This document shows, piece by piece, positions 8,614 to 16,644 of a stretch of 64,000 nt of DNA (position 1 is its first letter; the number at the start of each line of letters is the position of its first letter). Source of the DNA: Streptomyces aureocirculatus (GTDB lineage: Bacteria; Actinomycetota; Actinomycetes; Streptomycetales; Streptomycetaceae); contig NZ_JOAP01000002.1 of the NCBI RefSeq assembly GCF_000720475.1, positions 1 to 64,000 on the forward strand, in the 5' to 3' direction. The notes under the pieces were generated by a model. The model saw only the letters and a list, made by a program, of their open reading frames with translations. It ran no database searches and was not told where the DNA came from. The position numbers and the translations under genes were made by a program.

Positions 8614-9240
8614 TCACGCGCTCTCTTCCCGACTGAGGGAGAAGGCACCCGCGGCAGCCGCCAGGACTGCCGCCTCCGCGGCTCGTCCCGGGAGTTGCGG
8701 GTCCGGATCGGCACGCAGGAGCACTAGCTGGTGGTAGAGCGGCGCCGTGGCGGCGATGAGCAGGCCCCGCGCGTCCGTGTGCGGTGCGGGTAGTTCACCG
8801 CGCTCGACGGCGCGCTCGACGAGGATCTCGCACTGGGCATATCGGTCCGCCCACAACCGCGTCTGGGCCCGCGCGGCCTGTTCGGAGTGGAACGAGGCGG
8901 CCATCAGGGCGACGGCGAACGACGGCTGTACGACCAGGGATTCCTGGATCTCCTGGTTGAGGGCCGTCAGATCGCCGCGCAGCGAGCCGGTGTCCGGCGG
9001 CTGCCAGTCGATCTCGCCGGCGGCGTCGATGACGTCGACGAGCAGGCCGCCGACATCGCGCCAACGCCGGTAGACCGTGGCGCGGTGCACTCCGGCCCGC
9101 GTCGCGACACCCTCCATCGTGAGTCCTTCGTGACCGCCTTCAGCGAGTTCGGCGCGTACCGCATCGAGAACCTGGGCGCGGATGCGGGCGGTGCGACCGC
9201 CCGGACGGCGGTCAGACGTCGTGTCCAGTGGGTCTGTCAT
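8614..9240 (-). CDS. TetR-family repressor
   Basis: A 208-residue regulator. The N-terminal helix-turn-helix at about residues 38 to 60 reads L-T-M-E-G-V-A-T-R-A-G-V-H-R-A-T-V-Y-R-R-W, a textbook TetR motif; the rest is an alpha-helical ligand domain of the TetR_C type. The start was taken at the ATG at 9240, two codons inside the longest frame. The gene is divergent from an acetyltransferase/glycosyltransferase pair, with a palindrome in the 99-base gap, so it most likely represses that pair and itself. The inducer is not known; a drug substrate of those enzymes is plausible. Confidence 0.9.
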   Translation of the reverse strand: MTDPLDTTSDRRPGGRTARIRAQVLDAVRAELAEGGHEGLTMEGVATRAGVHRATVYRRWRDVGGLLVDVIDAAGEIDWQPPDTGSLRGDLTALNQEIQESLVVQPSFAVALMAASFHSEQAARAQTRLWADRYAQCEILVERAVERGELPAPHTDARGLLIAATAPLYHQLVLLRADPDPQLPGRAAEAAVLAAAAGAFSLSREESA

Positions 9241-9293
9241 CGGCAATCAGTATCCGGTTGATCAAGGCGGCAGAGCTGTGTCAGCATCTTAAC

Positions 9294-9307
9294 GCGACAG
9301 TTGTCGC
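9294..9307. promoter_or_regulatory. Probable TetR operator
   Basis: GCGACA-GT-TGTCGC, a perfect inverted repeat, sits just upstream of a TAGGTT -10-like box (9310-9315) for the acetyltransferase gene. Its place between the divergent repressor and its likely target supports an operator role. Confidence 0.55.
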
Positions 9308-9339
9308 CCTAGGTTCACCAGAGAGGAACCGCCTCAACG

Positions 9340-9993
9340 ATGCAGCCCGTTCCCGCTGACCCCACCGTGCTCCACCCGATGCCCGAGCACCCGCGCGTGG
9401 TTCTGCTCAAGCCGCTGGTGAAGTCGCCGCTGATCGAGGTCGGTGACTTCACCTACTACGACGATCCGGACGACCCGACCGCGTTCGAGACGCGCAACGT
9501 TCTCTACCACTACGGTCCCGAGCGCCTTGTCATCGGCAAGTACTGCGCGCTGGGGACGGGCACCCGGTTCATCATGAACGGCGCCAACCACCGTATGGAC
9601 GGCCCTTCCACCTTCCCGTTCCCCACCATGGGGGGTTCCTGGGCGGAGCACTTCGACCTGATCACCGGCCTGCCCGGCCGGGGCGACACGGTCGTCGGCA
9701 ACGACGTGTGGTTCGGCCACGGCGCCACGGTCATGCCCGGTGTACGCATCGGTCACGGCGCGATCATCGCCGCCGGTGCCGTGGTCACCGTCGACGTCCC
9801 CGACTACGGCATCGTCGGCGGCAACCCCGCCCGGCTCATCCGTACCCGCTACGACGCTGCGGACATCGCCCGGCTCCTCGCCGTGGCGTGGTGGGACTGG
9901 CCCGTGCGGCACATCACCGGGCATGTACGGACGATCATGTCGGGGACCGTCGCCGATCTGGAGGAGGCCGCCGCGCAGGCCGACCGGCCCTGA
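9340..9993 (+). CDS. Vat/CatB-type xenobiotic O-acetyltransferase
   Basis: A 217-residue hexapeptide-repeat acetyltransferase. It would transfer acetyl from acetyl-CoA to a hydroxyl of an antibiotic such as a streptogramin A or chloramphenicol, in the cytoplasm. Residues 33 to 46 ([10 protein letters not shown]) and 63 to 90 ([19 protein letters not shown]) carry the family signature, including the catalytic His84. The left-handed beta-helix coils follow ([26 protein letters not shown]). Length matches Vat enzymes. It is followed 59 bases later by a macrolide-type glycosyltransferase, so the pair looks like a drug-inactivation operon. Confidence 0.9.
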   Translation: MQPVPADPTVLHPMPEHPRVVLLKPLVKSPLIEVGDFTYYDDPDDPTAFETRNVLYHYGPERLVIGKYCALGTGTRFIMNGANHRMDGPSTFPFPTMGGSWAEHFDLITGLPGRGDTVVGNDVWFGHGATVMPGVRIGHGAIIAAGAVVTVDVPDYGIVGGNPARLIRTRYDAADIARLLAVAWWDWPVRHITGHVRTIMSGTVADLEEAAAQADRP

Positions 9994-10052
9994 CACCGCG
10001 CACGCGCCACATTCGCCCGCACCCGGCCCGCGCCAGAAACGAGTGATCGCCC

Positions 10053-11249
10053 ATGTCCCGTCGCCGCGCCCATATCGCGATGGTCGGCGTTCCCATCGTC
10101 AGCCATGTCCTGCCCAGCCTCGCGCTCATCCGTGAGCTGGTGGCCCGCGGGCACCGGGTCACCTACGCCAACGACCCGTTCGTGGCCGACCGGATCGAGT
10201 CCGCCGGTGCGGAATCGGTGACCTGCACCTCCACGTTGCCCGTCGCGGACAACGACTGGCCTGCCGACCCCATCGCCGCGGCCTGCCTCTTCCTCGACGA
10301 CGCCGTCCAGGCGCTCCCGCAACTGCGCGCCGCCTACGACGACGATCCGGCCGACCTGTACCTCTACGACATCGGCGCCTATGCCGCGCGCGCCCTCGCC
10401 GAAGCGCAGGGCCGTCCCCTCGTGCAGTTGTCCCCGACGTTCGTCGGCTGGGACGGCTACCAGGAGGAAGTCGCGGCGCATCTGCGGAAGCTGCCGGGCG
10501 CGGACGCGTACCGGGACAGGTTCGCACGGTGGCTCGCCGACTGCGGTGCGACCACCACGGACGTGGACACGTTCTCCGGCCCGCCTTCCCGAGCCCTCGC
10601 CCTGATCCCGCGAGCGATGCAGCCGCACGCCGATCGAGTCGACACCGACGCGGTGACCTTCGTCGGCCCCTGCTTCGACACCCGAGCGGCCACGGACAAC
10701 TGGACCCGACCGGCGGCCGCGGACAACGTGCTGCTGATCTCGCTCGGTTCGGCGTACACGCGCCGGGCCGCGTTCTACCGCCAGTGCATCGCGGCCTTCG
10801 GCGACCTGCCCGGCTGGCACGTCGTACTCCAGATCGGCAAGTACACCGACCCCGAGGAACTCGGCACCATCCCGCCCAACGTCGAAGTGCACTCCTGGGT
10901 TCCGCAGCGGGCGATCCTGGAACAGGCCGACGCCTTCGTCACCCACGGCGGCATGGGCGGCTGCGGCGAAGGGCTCCTCGCCGGCGTTCCCATGATCGCC
11001 GTGCCGCAGGGAGCCGAGCAGTTCATGAACGCCGACCGGCTCGTCGAACTCGGCGTCGCCCGCCGTGTGGACACCGCTGACGCCGCCGCCGAGACCCTTC
11101 GTACGGCGCTCAACGACCTGGTCACGGATCCGGTACGCGTCGACAAGTCCCAGCAGTTGCAGGCCGCCGCCCGGGCCGAGGGCGGCACCCCGCGCGCCGC
11201 CGATCTCATCGAGAACATGCTGGCCGCCGCCGAGGGGCCCGCGCTCTGA
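10053..11249 (+). CDS. Macrolide-inactivating-type glycosyltransferase (MGT family)
   Basis: A 398-residue GT-B fold glycosyltransferase of family GT1. The N-terminal domain has the conserved His18 in V-S-H-V-L-P-S that acts as base in OleD-type enzymes. The C-terminal domain has S-W-V-P-Q (281-285), H-G-G-M-G-G-C-G-E-G (298-307) and the P-Q-G-A-E-Q loop that binds the UDP-sugar. MGT members glucosylate macrolides and other aglycones and so inactivate them. It lies downstream of the acetyltransferase and shares the divergent TetR regulator. The acceptor range cannot be read from sequence. Confidence 0.9.
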   Translation: MSRRRAHIAMVGVPIVSHVLPSLALIRELVARGHRVTYANDPFVADRIESAGAESVTCTSTLPVADNDWPADPIAAACLFLDDAVQALPQLRAAYDDDPADLYLYDIGAYAARALAEAQGRPLVQLSPTFVGWDGYQEEVAAHLRKLPGADAYRDRFARWLADCGATTTDVDTFSGPPSRALALIPRAMQPHADRVDTDAVTFVGPCFDTRAATDNWTRPAAADNVLLISLGSAYTRRAAFYRQCIAAFGDLPGWHVVLQIGKYTDPEELGTIPPNVEVHSWVPQRAILEQADAFVTHGGMGGCGEGLLAGVPMIAVPQGAEQFMNADRLVELGVARRVDTADAAAETLRTALNDLVTDPVRVDKSQQLQAAARAEGGTPRAADLIENMLAAAEGPAL

Positions 11250-11696
11250 AGCCCTGCCGCTTCCGTTCCGCGGGCGGCGCCGTCCTCATCCGAGGGCCTG
11301 TACGCAGGACAAGCGCGGAAAGATCACCGCCGAGAGCGGGGCGGCGGAGTGGATTCAGAAGATGTACGCATAGCGGCGCACCCCCCGGCCGCGCCTCCAC
11401 CGTGCGCCCGGCTCTGGTCAGGTGGATGCCGTGGCGTCCCGGCCCTCGGAAGCGCGCGGGCCGGGCTCCGTCGCTGCTCAGCGGCTGTGGCCTTGAGCGC
11501 CTACCTCCCGCCGACCACGGGGAAGATCACCCGCCGAGTCCACCACGGAGTCGGTGACCTCCGTCTTCCGGACATGGCACAGCGAGGGGAAACGATGACC
11601 ACAAGCGATCGCCCCTCGGCGAGGATCTGACCTTGAGCCGGTCGTGCTCGGCCACCGCAGCCAGCAGGTGGTCGAAGCAACTCCTGCCAGAGCTCG
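11250..11696. other. Gap with gene debris
   Basis: There is no complete gene in about 450 bases. A short plus frame ending at 11373 (D-K-R-G-K-I-T-A-E-S-G, then W-I-Q-K-M-Y-A) and a minus stretch near 11650 (F-D-H-L-L-A-A-V-A-E-H-D-R) look like broken coding pieces, neither assignable. The region separates the resistance pair from the TetR/SDR pair. Confidence 0.35.
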
Positions 11697-12341
11697 TTAC
11701 GGGCTGAGGGAGCTGCCCTGCCGACCCAGGCCACGCAACAAGGTGTCGACCACGAGGGTCGCCAGTTCATCGACATCGTCGGCTTCGTCCGAGCGATTCT
11801 GGGCGGCCTCGTGAATGAGGGCGTAATAGACGCGGCGAGCCCACGCCAGGTCAGTGTCAGGGCGCAGCACACCGGCTTCCAAGGCGCGCTGGAACAGGCG
11901 GTCGCACTGAGCGAGCACATCGGCGTGTGCTCGTGCCACCTCGGGGTCCTCCGGTGTGGTCCTGCTCATTGCGAACCCCCACCCGATCTTGACCCGGAGG
12001 ACGTTGGCGGTCGCTTGGTAGAGGGCGATCAGTGGTGGGGCGCTGTCGGGATGGGCACTCGTCACGGCTTCGTGGAACTGCCGCGTTGCCCAGGCTGTCA
12101 GAGCGTCCACCAGGGCCTCGCGGCTGGTGAACCGGCGGTGCACGGTCGTACGAGCGACGCCCGCCGCCTCCGCGATCTGCTCCATCGTGGCCGCCGGATT
12201 GGAGCTGAGGACACGCTCGGCAGCTTCCAGGATTGCCCTCACGGTCCGCTCCGCGTCCGCGCGCAGTGGCCGCTGCTGACTCTTCCGCTCCACGAGGTTC
12301 CTCTCTCTGACTCTCCGAGGAGGGTACGGGATAGTCGCCAT
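11697..12341 (-). CDS. TetR-family repressor
   Basis: A 214-residue regulator. The HTH at about residues 52 to 71 reads A-T-M-E-Q-I-A-E-A-A-G-V-A-R-T-T-V-H-R-R-F. The ligand domain is helical and Trp/Ala-rich. The gene is divergent from an SDR oxidoreductase; the 82-base gap holds a perfect palindrome that overlaps the likely promoters of both, a standard arrangement for autoregulation plus control of the neighbour. The ATG at 12341 is nine bases from the operator edge, so its transcript may be leaderless or the start may lie slightly inside. Confidence 0.9.
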   Translation of the reverse strand: MATIPYPPRRVRERNLVERKSQQRPLRADAERTVRAILEAAERVLSSNPAATMEQIAEAAGVARTTVHRRFTSREALVDALTAWATRQFHEAVTSAHPDSAPPLIALYQATANVLRVKIGWGFAMSRTTPEDPEVARAHADVLAQCDRLFQRALEAGVLRPDTDLAWARRVYYALIHEAAQNRSDEADDVDELATLVVDTLLRGLGRQGSSLSP

Positions 12342-12349
12342 TCATCGAT

Positions 12350-12375
12350 AACTTGCAACACCAATGTTGCAAGTT
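12350..12375. promoter_or_regulatory. TetR operator overlapping the SDR promoter
   Basis: A perfect inverted repeat with 10-base arms, AACTTGCAAC-N6-GTTGCAAGTT. A possible promoter for the SDR gene overlaps it: TTGCAA (12353-12358), an 18-base spacer, then TAGGGT (12377-12382). Binding here would block RNA polymerase in both directions. Confidence 0.75.
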
Positions 12376-12423
12376 CTAGGGTTAACGCATCGGGTAAGAC
12401 TCATCTCTGGGTAGGGGTGCTCC

Positions 12424-13212
12424 ATGGACCTGCAACTGACCGACAAGGCCGCTGTCGTGACCGGCGCGAGCCGGGGTATCGGCTTGGCCATCGTCTCCGC
12501 TCTGGTGAGTGAGGGCATGCGGGTGGTGGCCGCAGCACGGACGATCACTCCGGAGCTCAAGGCCACCGGCGCGATCGGCGTGTCCGTGGACCTTTCCGAA
12601 GCCGACGCCCCTGCCCGGCTCGTCGCTCAGGCCGAAGCCGAGCTCGGCGGGCTGGATCTCCTGGTCAACAACGTCGGTGGCGGCGACGCCGGGGATGGCC
12701 GGACGGGCGGCTTCCGCACCTTCACTGACCAGCAGTGGTACGACACGTTCGACCTGAACTTCCTCGCCTCGGTCCGCACTACCCGGGCCGCGCTGCCTCA
12801 CCTCACCACCAGCCGCGGCGCCATCGTCAACATCTCCTCCAACGGCGCCAGGACCCCGCATGCGGGCCCTGTCACCTACACCACCGCCAAGGCCGCACTG
12901 ACCGCGTTCGGCAAGGCGCTGGCCGAGGAGTTCGGCCCCCAGGGCGTGCGCGTCAACACCGTCTCGCCCGGGCCCGTCCGCACCGACATGTGGGAAAGCC
13001 CCGACGGTTACGGAGCCGAGCTTGCCAAGTCGATGGGCCTGGAACAGGAACAGCTCCTGGCCCATCTCCCGGCCGCCATGGGCATGGTCACCGGCAGGCT
13101 CGTGCACCCCGACGAGGTCGCCGCCCTTGTCGCCTACCTCGCCTCGCCCCTCGCCGGCAGCACCACCGGGGCGGACCACATCATCGACGGAGGCGCGATA
13201 AAGACAGTGTGA
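12424..13212 (+). CDS. Short-chain dehydrogenase/reductase
   Basis: A 262-residue classical SDR, NAD(P)-dependent and cytoplasmic. Cofactor motif G-A-S-R-G-I-G lies at 14-20, N-N-V-G-G at 82-86, the catalytic Ser at 138 or 139 in N-I-S-S, and Tyr152/Lys156 in Y-T-T-A-K. The C-terminal G-S-T-T-G-A-D-H-I-I-D-G-G is typical. The Arg after the first Gly motif suggests a preference for NADPH. The substrate is unknown. It is divergent from, and probably repressed by, the adjacent TetR regulator. Confidence 0.92.
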   Translation: MDLQLTDKAAVVTGASRGIGLAIVSALVSEGMRVVAAARTITPELKATGAIGVSVDLSEADAPARLVAQAEAELGGLDLLVNNVGGGDAGDGRTGGFRTFTDQQWYDTFDLNFLASVRTTRAALPHLTTSRGAIVNISSNGARTPHAGPVTYTTAKAALTAFGKALAEEFGPQGVRVNTVSPGPVRTDMWESPDGYGAELAKSMGLEQEQLLAHLPAAMGMVTGRLVHPDEVAALVAYLASPLAGSTTGADHIIDGGAIKTV

Positions 13213-13252
13213 CCACAGGCGCGCTGCCGCACCGACACCGCATGCGCCCTCG

Positions 13253-13270
13253 TCCAGCGAAGTCGCTGGA
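13253..13270. other. Hairpin between SDR and integrase relic
   Basis: TCCAGCGA-AG-TCGCTGGA is a perfect 8-bp inverted repeat 40 bases after the SDR stop and just upstream of the recombinase ribosome site. It may act as a terminator without a U-tract or be a recombinase-related site. Confidence 0.4.
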
Positions 13271-13291
13271 TAGCTGAAGAGGAGGAACGGG

Positions 13292-14368
13292 ATGTCACTG
13301 GCCGTCGTACGCGATCTGCGGCCGGAGCTCCGGCTGGAGACTTCCGAGGAGGTCGGGGCCTTCGAGCAGGATCTGCTGGCTGAGTTCGTCCTCGCCCGGG
13401 CCTCCGCCGGAGTCCTCGACGACACCATCCGCGGTGACGTCGGCCCCGTCCTTGGCCTGTGGGAATGGTTCGGTCGGTCCCTGTGGCAGATGGAGGCCCA
13501 CGACCTCGACCGGTACTTCGGGCGGCACCGTCGCGACTCAGCCTTGGGCACCGAGGTCCGCCAGGCCGCGGCCTTCGCCGTATTCTTCGAGTTCCTCGAA
13601 CTACGGCACAAGGTCGGCATCCACGCCGCCACCGGCTTCGTCGTCGAATCCCCCGCTGGATGAGATGAACCGGCCCCTCGGTGGCACCTCCGCGAGGCTG
13701 CGGATCCCGCTGCCGGAAGCGGAGGTCACCGCGCTCTTCGGCGGCTGGCGGTGCGACATGGAAGAGACACGCGAGTACGCTCCGGCCGCCCGGAACTACA
13801 CCGCCTCGCGGCTGGTCGGCCTCATCGGACCGCGGATCTCGGAACTGTGCCTACTGCGGATCGGCGACGTCCGTTGGAACCTGGGGCGGTTCGGCAAGGT
13901 CCTCCTCAAGGACAAGGGCAGCCAGGGCCGTGGCATGAAAGAGCGGCTCGTCCCACTCATCAACGGCTCGCGTAACCTGCTGGAATGGTGGATCACCGGG
14001 CCGCGCTGGGAGTTCGACGACAAGGTCAACGACCCTCGTGCACCGTTGTTTGCCTCGAAAACGCCGATACGGCGACGGCTCCAGCAGGGCAGTGACCGAC
14101 GACGCTCTGCGGACCAGGCTCGCTGACGCGGTCGTCCGGCATCTGCCGCACCAGGTCGGCCAGCTCACACCGCATGTGCTGCGACACTTCGCCGCTACCG
14201 ACCTCTACCCGCAACGGCATGGACGTCGTTGCCGTCCAAGAGGTCCTCGGACATGAATGGCTCAACACGACCGTGATCTACGCGCACGTCGAGAAGTCCC
14301 ACGTCGAAGATGCCTGGATCCACGCGGGGCATCGGGCCACGACTCGATTCGGAGGGGTACGCCGATGA
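13292..14368 (+). pseudogene. Tyrosine recombinase/integrase, broken by frameshifts
   Basis: Four consecutive frames encode one integrase of about 355 residues. The SAM-like N-terminal arm (M-S-L-A-V-V-R-D-L-R-P-E-L) runs to 13650, where a run of C shifts the frame. The catalytic domain follows with Arg in G-P-R-I-S-E-L-C and Lys in K-D-K-G-S. After a shift near 14070 comes L-T-P-H-V-L-R-H-F (H-x-x-R), and after another near 14215 V-L-G-H-E-W-L and T-V-I-Y-A-H-V with the nucleophile Tyr. All catalytic residues are still visible, so decay is recent. An alanine-tRNA end lies 120 bases downstream. Confidence 0.85.
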
Positions 14369-14441
14369 AGTGCAACCTGCGGATGGTCGCAGCCGTCGAC
14401 CTCACCCGGCCACCGTCCCCGCCCGCCCCACGGACAGCGAG

Positions 14442-14480
14442 AACCCCTCCGACCGCGTTTCCGCAGGTCGAAGGGGTTTT
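14442..14480. terminator. Rho-independent terminator
   Basis: AACCCCTCCGACC and GGTCGAAGGGGTT form a 13-bp stem with one mismatch and an 11-base loop, followed by TTTT on the plus strand; the minus strand gives AAAACCCC, so it could also act in the other direction. It ends the recombinase transcript and lies immediately downstream of the tRNA 3' end on the minus strand. Confidence 0.8.
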
Positions 14481-14486
14481 ATGCAG

Positions 14487-14520
14487 TGGAGCCCAGGGGA
14501 GTCGAACCCCTGACAGCCTG
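14487..14520 (-). other. 3' end of an alanine tRNA (probable attachment-site remnant)
   Basis: The minus strand carries a complete T-arm (AGGGG-TTCGACT-CCCCT) followed by acceptor strand GGGCTCC and A as discriminator base. U at position 70 and A at 73 are identity marks of tRNA-Ala (G3-U70 pair). The variable loop is present, but the anticodon stem breaks down upstream and there is no D-arm, so it is not a functional tRNA. Tyrosine recombinases commonly target tRNA 3' ends, and a recombinase relic is adjacent. Confidence 0.75.
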
Positions 14521-14670
14521 ATCGCCGGCCAGGACAACAAGACCCGTGTCGACCTGACGGTAGCGGCCCGCACTGGACAGCAGCTCTTCATCATCGGCAC
14601 CCTGCGACCGCGCGGCGGCGCCCGGCCTCAGCCTGTCCCGTCGGAACCGTGGTTACGGCCGCCGCACCGT

Positions 14671-15086
14671 GTTCCGCCACGCCGGACCGAGCTGTTGCTG
14701 TTCGAGATGCCACGCGAGCTTCGTGGAGTCAGCAGCAAGGCCCCACTGCTCGACCCTCAACTGTTCACATCCTTGAGTGCCCAGGCCGCCCGCATCGCGG
14801 AGCTGCGTGGCTGGCCGCCCCGCACTCTCGGCTGTGCGACACGGCATCCGCGTTCTCTGCGCGGTTCACCGGCCCGGGGGTGGAGTACGTCGCTGTTGCC
14901 GCGCTGCTGGATCCGGCCCTTCGCGTGTTCGTGGCCCTGTCCGGTATCCATGCGCTGCCCGCCCGCCAGATTCGCTCGATACTGGTCGAGCACGTGGACC
15001 TGCCCGGACGGCGACTCGACCCTGAGGGCTTGAACCGTCCCCTGGACGACTACACCGCCGAGGCGATCAGCGGGTACCTCGCTTAG
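14671..15086 (+). pseudogene. Second tyrosine-recombinase-like relic
   Basis: In one frame R-T-E-L-L-L-F-E-M-P-R-E, then L-D-P-Q-L-F, A-A-R-I-A-E-L-R-G-W-P-P-R-T-L, and after a shift near 14870 A-A-L-L-D-P-A-L-R-V-F-V-A-L, then H-A-L-P-A-R-Q-I and V-D-L-P-G-R-R-L. This matches a Streptomyces family of integrase-related proteins in which a recombinase catalytic core is degenerate. It stops at 15086 before the H-x-x-R and Tyr region. It is truncated and frameshifted. Confidence 0.55.
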
Positions 15087-15167
15087 CGTCAGCGCAGATG
15101 GCCGAACAGCACCAACCTCCGATTCGGTCACTGCGTGACGTCGTGGTGGTGGCAGTGTTCCTGGTGA

Positions 15168-15377
15168 TCAGCAGATGTGGCTCCCGGAGCACTGCAGGGC
15201 TGCGTATTCGTCTCCGTCCAATACGCGGTCAGGCTTGAGCCAGCCGTGGCGGTGCGCGAACTCGGCATACACAGAGGCAACGCCGTACTCGTAGTAGCGC
15301 TCCGGGATCAGATCGCGGAACACGCCAGGGACGCCGGTCCTTGACCAGGCCCCGCGGTCTTCCCAGATGCGCTGTGG
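15168..15377 (-). pseudogene. C-terminal gene fragment, unknown family
   Basis: A minus frame of about 70 codons has strong coding composition: F-R-D-L-I-P-E-R-Y-Y-E-Y-G-V-A-S-V-Y, then A-E-F-A-H-R-H-G-W-L, ending C-S-G-S-H-I-C. It begins directly after an in-frame TGA with no start codon, so only the C-terminus remains. I do not recognise the parent protein. Confidence 0.45.
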
Positions 15378-15632
15378 TCAGCCAAGGCCCCGGGCTGGCG
15401 CTCCACGAACAGTGAAGCCGCAAGCGATCTGGAAGTAGTAGGCACCCCAAAGTCTCCCGCGGATGCCGCCGGATCGCGGACATGGGCCGGCGCCCAGCCA
15501 TCCTCCACTGGGTCTCCCCCAAGTACATGGGGGCTGCTATCTGAGGTCGAGACAACTGTTGGAGTGAGGACGGTACTCGTTCGAGGGGTTTGGCTTCTCA
15601 ACTCCGTTCCCTCACGTCTGCGTTGGGGAATC

Positions 15633-15652
15633 GTGGTGTCCCGAGACACCAC
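15633..15652. promoter_or_regulatory. Inverted repeat upstream of the ricin-type lectin gene
   Basis: GTGGTGTC-CCGA-GACACCAC is a perfect 8-bp inverted repeat ending nine bases before the GGAGGA ribosome site. It could be an operator or a leader hairpin in the 5' untranslated region. Confidence 0.5.
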
Positions 15653-15669
15653 TTGGAACAGGAGGAATC

Positions 15670-16212
15670 TTGACGCTATCGCGTATGCGGCGGGCACTGG
15701 CTCTTGCCGGACTGCTCGCGGCACTGGCATCCATCACGCCGAGTTCGGGCGCCGTCAGCCGGGCAGCCGATCCCTCGCGACCCGCTGCGGTCGGTCCCTT
15801 TCAGGTAAAGAACCAGGGCACCGGCCGCTGCATGGGCATGCCGCCGGGCGACGACCGGATGCGGGTGTGGAACTGCACCAGCGAGCCGTACCAGCTCTGG
15901 GACCTGATCGCCGACGGCCGTGGCCGTTACCACATGGTCACTCGCAGGGACGGCCGCTGCCTGGCCGGCCACGCCAACGGGCCCGCCGGCTGGGCCACAT
16001 GGCTGAGCGACTGCGACAGATCGTTCACCAACGTGGATCAGCTCTGGTATGTGGACCCCGCCCACAGCGCAGCCCCCGAACGGATCGCCAACCTCTTTGG
16101 CCGCGCCCTCGAACCCGACCGCGGATGGGGTGGGGCGAACGAGTCTCCGGTAGTGACCAATGACTACGACGGACGGCCCAATCAGCGGTGGACCCTGATC
16201 TACGGGCCGTGA
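15670..16212 (+). CDS. Secreted ricin B-type lectin domain protein
   Basis: A 180-residue protein with a Sec signal peptide (R-M-R-R, a Leu/Ala-rich core, cleavage near the S-R-A-A region) followed by one beta-trefoil. Its marks are the Q-x-W turns (Y-Q-L-W at about residue 75, D-Q-L-W, and N-Q-R-W near the C-terminus) and C-M-G-M / C-L-A-G strands. It should bind a carbohydrate outside the cell; no catalytic domain is attached. The start is a TTG four bases after a GGAGG site; the first ATG is five codons later and too far from the site. Confidence 0.8.
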   Translation: MTLSRMRRALALAGLLAALASITPSSGAVSRAADPSRPAAVGPFQVKNQGTGRCMGMPPGDDRMRVWNCTSEPYQLWDLIADGRGRYHMVTRRDGRCLAGHANGPAGWATWLSDCDRSFTNVDQLWYVDPAHSAAPERIANLFGRALEPDRGWGGANESPVVTNDYDGRPNQRWTLIYGP

Positions 16213-16275
16213 AACCGGCGCCACTCCTGCTCGGGGTCTGCCCCCACGAGTCCTCAAGGTCTGTCGAGCGGACCA

Positions 16276-16612
16276 TCAGCGGAGCCAGAGCCGGATCGCC
16301 GCGAGGGTGACCGTCCCGTGCGACGCGAAGGTGACCGTGCCGTGACAGACGTACGCTCGCTTGTCGTATCTGGTCGCCACGGCCCGGAAGCCCTTGAGCG
16401 CATTGATGGCACTTCCCGAAGCGTGCGGGCAAGTCACGCCACGGTATGCCCGTCCGCTGGCGGAAGAGAATGCCGTTGACGGCACGACAAGCGGGATACC
16501 GATCGAAGACCTCCTGGCTATCAGGAATGAAGGTCCACTGCCGCAGATTCCGCCGCAGCTCGGACTCGGTCAGCCACCCCGTCCTGCCGCTGTGGCGCCC
16601 GGTGGTGTCCAT
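16276..16612 (-). pseudogene. IS5-type transposase remnant with internal deletion
   Basis: The minus strand begins with a transposase N-terminal zinc-free domain (V-N-G-I-L-F-R-Q-R-T-G-I-P-W-R-D-L-P-A-R-F-G split over the usual positions) and then jumps, after a frame change, to the C-terminal K-G-F-R-A-V-A-T-R-Y-D-K-R-A-Y-V of the DDE domain. The middle of the protein, with most of the catalytic triad, is deleted. The last residues are further corrupted by a short duplication. Confidence 0.75.
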
Positions 16613-16644
16613 GGCCGAGGCGCGCTCATCTGGCCGCAGGGGTT

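Noticed and set aside
14487..14520. Functional tRNA gene
   Set aside because: Only the T-arm and acceptor 3' strand exist; there is no D-arm or anticodon stem-loop.
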